From contig CABFPE010000176.1 of the NCBI GenBank assembly GCA_900660155.1, forward strand, positions 676,061 to 740,060: a stretch of 64,000 nt of DNA, in the 5' to 3' direction. Position 1 is the stretch's first letter. Each line of letters starts with the position of its first letter. Shown in pieces: positions 60,361 to 64,000 of this stretch. Under the pieces are notes generated by a model that worked only from the letters and a program-made list of their open reading frames with translations, did not search any database and was not told the DNA's origin. Made by a program: the position numbers and the translations under genes. Source of the stretch: Hofstenia miamia (lineage: Eukaryota; Xenacoelomorpha; Acoela; Hofsteniidae).

Positions 60361-63300
60361 ATCTTAATATAAAACAAACTCTTACTAAATCTTCAAGTCA
60401 ATGATATGTGGGGCCCTTAAAATATAGTTTTTAGAAATGACGAAATATAGTTTATTAAGAAAAGTAAATTTATATTTTTCATAGACATAAATTCTATGGT
60501 ACACAAACAGCCTACTCTAGGTTTACCAACAATTGCACATGCTTCTGTTGTTTCTAGGAGCAAGGGACTCACAACTTTTGAAGAATTTCCAATATAGTTC
60601 TTTCAATTAAATTTGAAAAAACAATTAATAGCAGCCGTTATTTCCTAAGCACTTTAGGCTAAAATTTATTATAAATATAATATAAAAATATATTTTAATG
60701 GAATAATAAGCTCTTTAAATTGTTTGCATATATTAATTATGCAGATCGAGTTGGTTCCGACATGAACATAACATACCCGGTAATTTGCCGGAGATTCTGT
60801 ATTCCTATATTTCAATTTTAGCAATGCAAATATTATTCTTCATCGCTAACAGAGATGAATTCTTGCTGTTTTATATTTTTTATTTTTATATACAATACGT
60901 ACAATATTAAATATTTTCATTAATAATTGGTGTTTTCGTTTCCTTTTTGTTAAACGTAAGCTGTGGTGCAAGTAAATAGAACAGTCATTTTATTTCATGA
61001 CCGCTCGTACACGGGTAGTACCTTTGAAAAAGGTGAAAAATATAAATTAAGTCTTTTCGAAACTCTTTCGAATATTTCATTACATAATTTTTAATTCTAT
61101 AATCGTCTGCTTAGAAAATATGTGGTCTTCATGTGTATTTCTGCCTCCGTGTATTAAATACCTGTAGGTGATTGTCTGTTCTTTGCAATTGATTAAGATT
61201 TTTCATTCACAATTATTCATGTTATAGTAATGCATTTTGCTTATTTACATTATTTATATATTGTAGAGAGAAGTAATTTTTAACATATTTAAATTTTTCT
61301 GAATAGTTTTGCAAGGTATGTTCTTACAATAGTTAAGTATCGACAGCCTTAATGCTTTTGTTCAAAAAGCTAAAATGTTATATAGAAAATTACCACGCAT
61401 TCGAGTACACATTTCTAATATATTCGCAACTGTGTAAATCTGTAGAACAAACTTTTTTGAATTTGACACCGTAAGCCATTTGTATATCGTAATATGTCAA
61501 AATGTAAACATTTTTTCATGTTTCCTGTAAATTTATAGTTTAAAAATAGAAATAGCATTATGGACTTACTGGGGTTGCTTTGTCAAAATAGCTATTCAAC
61601 GGATTTAATACCAAAATTTAAAAATGTGTTTAAGCAATTCATTTCAATATACATTTAAATCATTAGTTGCTTCTTTTGTAATTTAAATATATATATGCAA
61701 TTTTATGTCGTGTACAGTTGTGGAATGGCCACGTCTGCTGCTCTCTGTTGGAAACATTCTTGCTGATGATTGCGTTGCATCTTAAAAGCACACACTTTTT
61801 GATTGCAGCAGATGTGTGCTCTTGTGGAGTTATTAAATGCTAGTACGCAGCAGGCTATAAGAGTCATCAGCTAAGTGCTGCTCCTAACAGCTGTTTAATA
61901 CTTTATTCTTTTAAATTTCTTATTTAACTTTCATATTTGTAATTTTATATTTCCTGATAAATTATTTAAAGATCGTAACCATGAATTAGTATAACACTAG
62001 GCTTCTATATTAGTCACTTTCTTCTTGTCTCTGCATGATATTTCTAATTTGGCAATTATTCTGATCCTCTTGGCAGCCGTTTCCTTCTATATTCTGCAAT
62101 TTACTTAAAAGCATTCTCATCCTATATTAATTTGTTTGAGCGCAGCTCTGTAAAGTTAAGCGCATGAGTGCACCTTGAGAAGTGTTTGTTGCCAGCAAGC
62201 TTGTGTATATCAATGAGCTGCGCAGATGTGACACGCAAATGAAGCACAAAGCATGCCAACTCGCATAGTATGAGGTGCTTCAATGGTCACCTCTTTTAAC
62301 AATTTATAACATTAGCCAACTTAATGACATGTGCAGCAAATATTTCGCTGCTGAATTCAAACATGTTATCGCTTGTTTAATTAGTATCTTATACGCTGCG
62401 CAGAATTTACTTCCAATTTTTTAAAAAAAACTACTTTGAAATTTAATGTGCAATAGATCATTTTACTAAGCAATGTAATTGACTGAAGTTATGTTAGTGT
62501 CCATCTTCAAGCGCGAGTTTAGGATTGCGCCCCCTCCCCCCTTCACAATCTATCTAAACATTATATGAATTGTAAATATTTTATGTGAATAATGTGATGA
62601 AAAATAAATTTTTAGTGGTTTTCTTAAGATAAGAACAATTTTTTTTCAACATTTCTTATGCTTTCGTTTGAATAAAATGTGTTATAAAATGAGTAGTTTT
62701 CATGTGTATAAATACATATCATTAGAAACCTTATAAGTTGCAAGATATTATATTTTGTATATCTTGCGAATATATCATCGTTTTATAATAGTTTTATGAA
62801 ACAAAATTTGCGCTGCCCCCAGTCGAAATTTTCTAGGAAAGTGAATTTTACCATTAAATTACTTTTTGTATGTATTTTTAACAATGATTATGAAGTGATT
62901 TTTTCTGCTAGTAAATTTTATTAGTTGTTTGAATAACTTTCTCATCTCTAATTTACAATTCACTTGTGAATGCATCGTTCTATCTGCTCTCATTGTGTGC
63001 TTCTCTTCTTTTGTGTTTGTCAACACTTGTGATAACATTGTGTGACTGCTCTCTATTCCACAGCTCGTGTAAACAGCCACATCCGATGCTCTGTCAACAT
63101 ATACTGCTTTGGTTAGTGGAGACACAGGATGTGCTTATCTTCACAGGAAATCTTCGCTTGTTCTCCACTTTGAATTAAACAAATATTTCGTGTGAGGGAA
63201 CCTTAAATTAAACATTGATCATTATTTATTATACTTTCATTGTATCATTTAAAAACATTATGTATAATGTCGTCTAAATTAACTGCTTAAAACTTTATGA

Positions 63301-64000
63301 CGTTAAACAATTTTATATATATATATAAATGATAATTTTAATTCTCATTCAGAATTGCAATTCTACAGTACTTTGGCCTATAAAAGTGGTTACTAGTGAT
63401 TTATTGTCAATGGTGTTATAGAATAGCCTAGTTTGATATTTCGAATTGCTCAGTTATTTCTTCTAAGAAGTTTTGTGTCTGATAGTTTTTCAAGCTGAAA
63501 CCATGCTGAGCTACTGGCAGTAGTTAGCACTATTCTCGCAATCGCGCTTCTCAAACACATTAATTACTTGATCTTTCTACTCTGTGTTGTAACAAGTTGG
63601 CTCTTTCTGTTCTGCTAACCATCAATCGACACGCTCTGACGCACTCTACTTGCCAGACATTTCTCTATTCATTGCAATTATTCGCGTATAGTTAGCTTAT
63701 TATAGTATCAATCTTCAACGCATGCTAGTCATTTCCCTAATATTAAATGTTTTATTCTTATTTGACCTTATCAATACAAAATTGATGCTTCTGACGAGAT
63801 TATGAAATATAAAAAGCAAGGCTTTTCTCATTGGAATTAGCATTATGGTCAGAAGTGATCACTTTAGAGATGGTTAATTCTAATTATTTGTTTTTTTACA
63901 TAGATCAGAGCCATAATAAAACTGTTTATACGCATTTGATCTTAGTTAATCCAAAATATTGGCTCAATTTCATCTCGATCTTTTATAACAATAAAATAAT
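60361..64000. other. No gene seen
   Basis: AT-rich, with moderately GC-richer patches near 61720-61880, 62150-62290 and 63500-63660 that could be regulatory or untranslated sequence. Candidates for the USP12/46 start exon (ATG followed directly by GT on the minus strand) exist, for example near 62850, but none stands out. Overlapping frames at 62859-63178 occur on both strands and look like chance. Confidence 0.4.

Noticed and set aside
62859-63178. Overlapping frames of 88 (minus) and 70 (plus) codons
   Set aside because: Both strands are open over the same stretch without motifs or splice signals, so neither can be preferred.
1-64000. CRISPR arrays, bacterial operons, tRNA or rRNA genes
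   Set aside because: No regular spacer-repeat arrays, Shine-Dalgarno-led gene clusters or cloverleaf sequences were seen; the window is eukaryotic.

Overview
This is an AT-rich window (roughly 70 percent A+T by eye) from an animal genome. It has spliced genes with GT-AG introns, (TA)n tracts, and remains of many transposon families. Conserved exons of a USP12/USP46 deubiquitinase, a Polinton, Tc1/mariner copies and several retroelements point to an invertebrate metazoan; the sequence does not let me name the species.

Layout. 1-1750: a gene with C2H2 fingers and a tyrosine recombinase, probably Crypton-like, preceded by three copies of an 11-bp box. 1830-2700: a worn LTR-element fragment. 2768-3430: a broken Tc1 transposon. 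3695-26525: one large, broken Polinton (Maverick). It has about 1.4-kb terminal inverted repeats, a near-perfect 6-bp target duplication, and recognisable capsid, integrase and packaging-ATPase regions. A Ty3/Gypsy-type LTR element (9242-17322) sits inside it, and a reverse-transcriptase element of non-LTR type (about 21698-25237) sits inside its right terminal repeat. The whole block is almost free of CpG.

28979-30532: the first three exons of an unrecognised host gene on the minus strand, encoding a UBZ4/Rad18-like zinc finger and charged helices. 31550-33720: two old LINE fragments on opposite strands. 35182-36079: a mariner-type element with clear terminal repeats.

38308-59034: six coding exons of USP12/46 on the minus strand, in frame with each other and giving 370 codons plus stop. 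Only the start-codon exon is not found. Its introns hold an uncommon 3-kb DNA transposon (47124-50086), a second diverged copy of the same protein family (42500-42953), a probable hAT fragment, and a Tc1 copy (54346-55060). 59737-59907 is an unassigned terminal exon on the same strand. 60197-60358 is a perfect 162-bp palindrome. From there to 64000 I see no gene.

The two host genes lie in the same orientation about 7.8 kb apart, with no sign that they work together. The most unusual feature is the nested, CpG-stripped Polinton. Several N characters sit beside duplicated or inverted sequence, so some repeats here are probably assembly artefacts.
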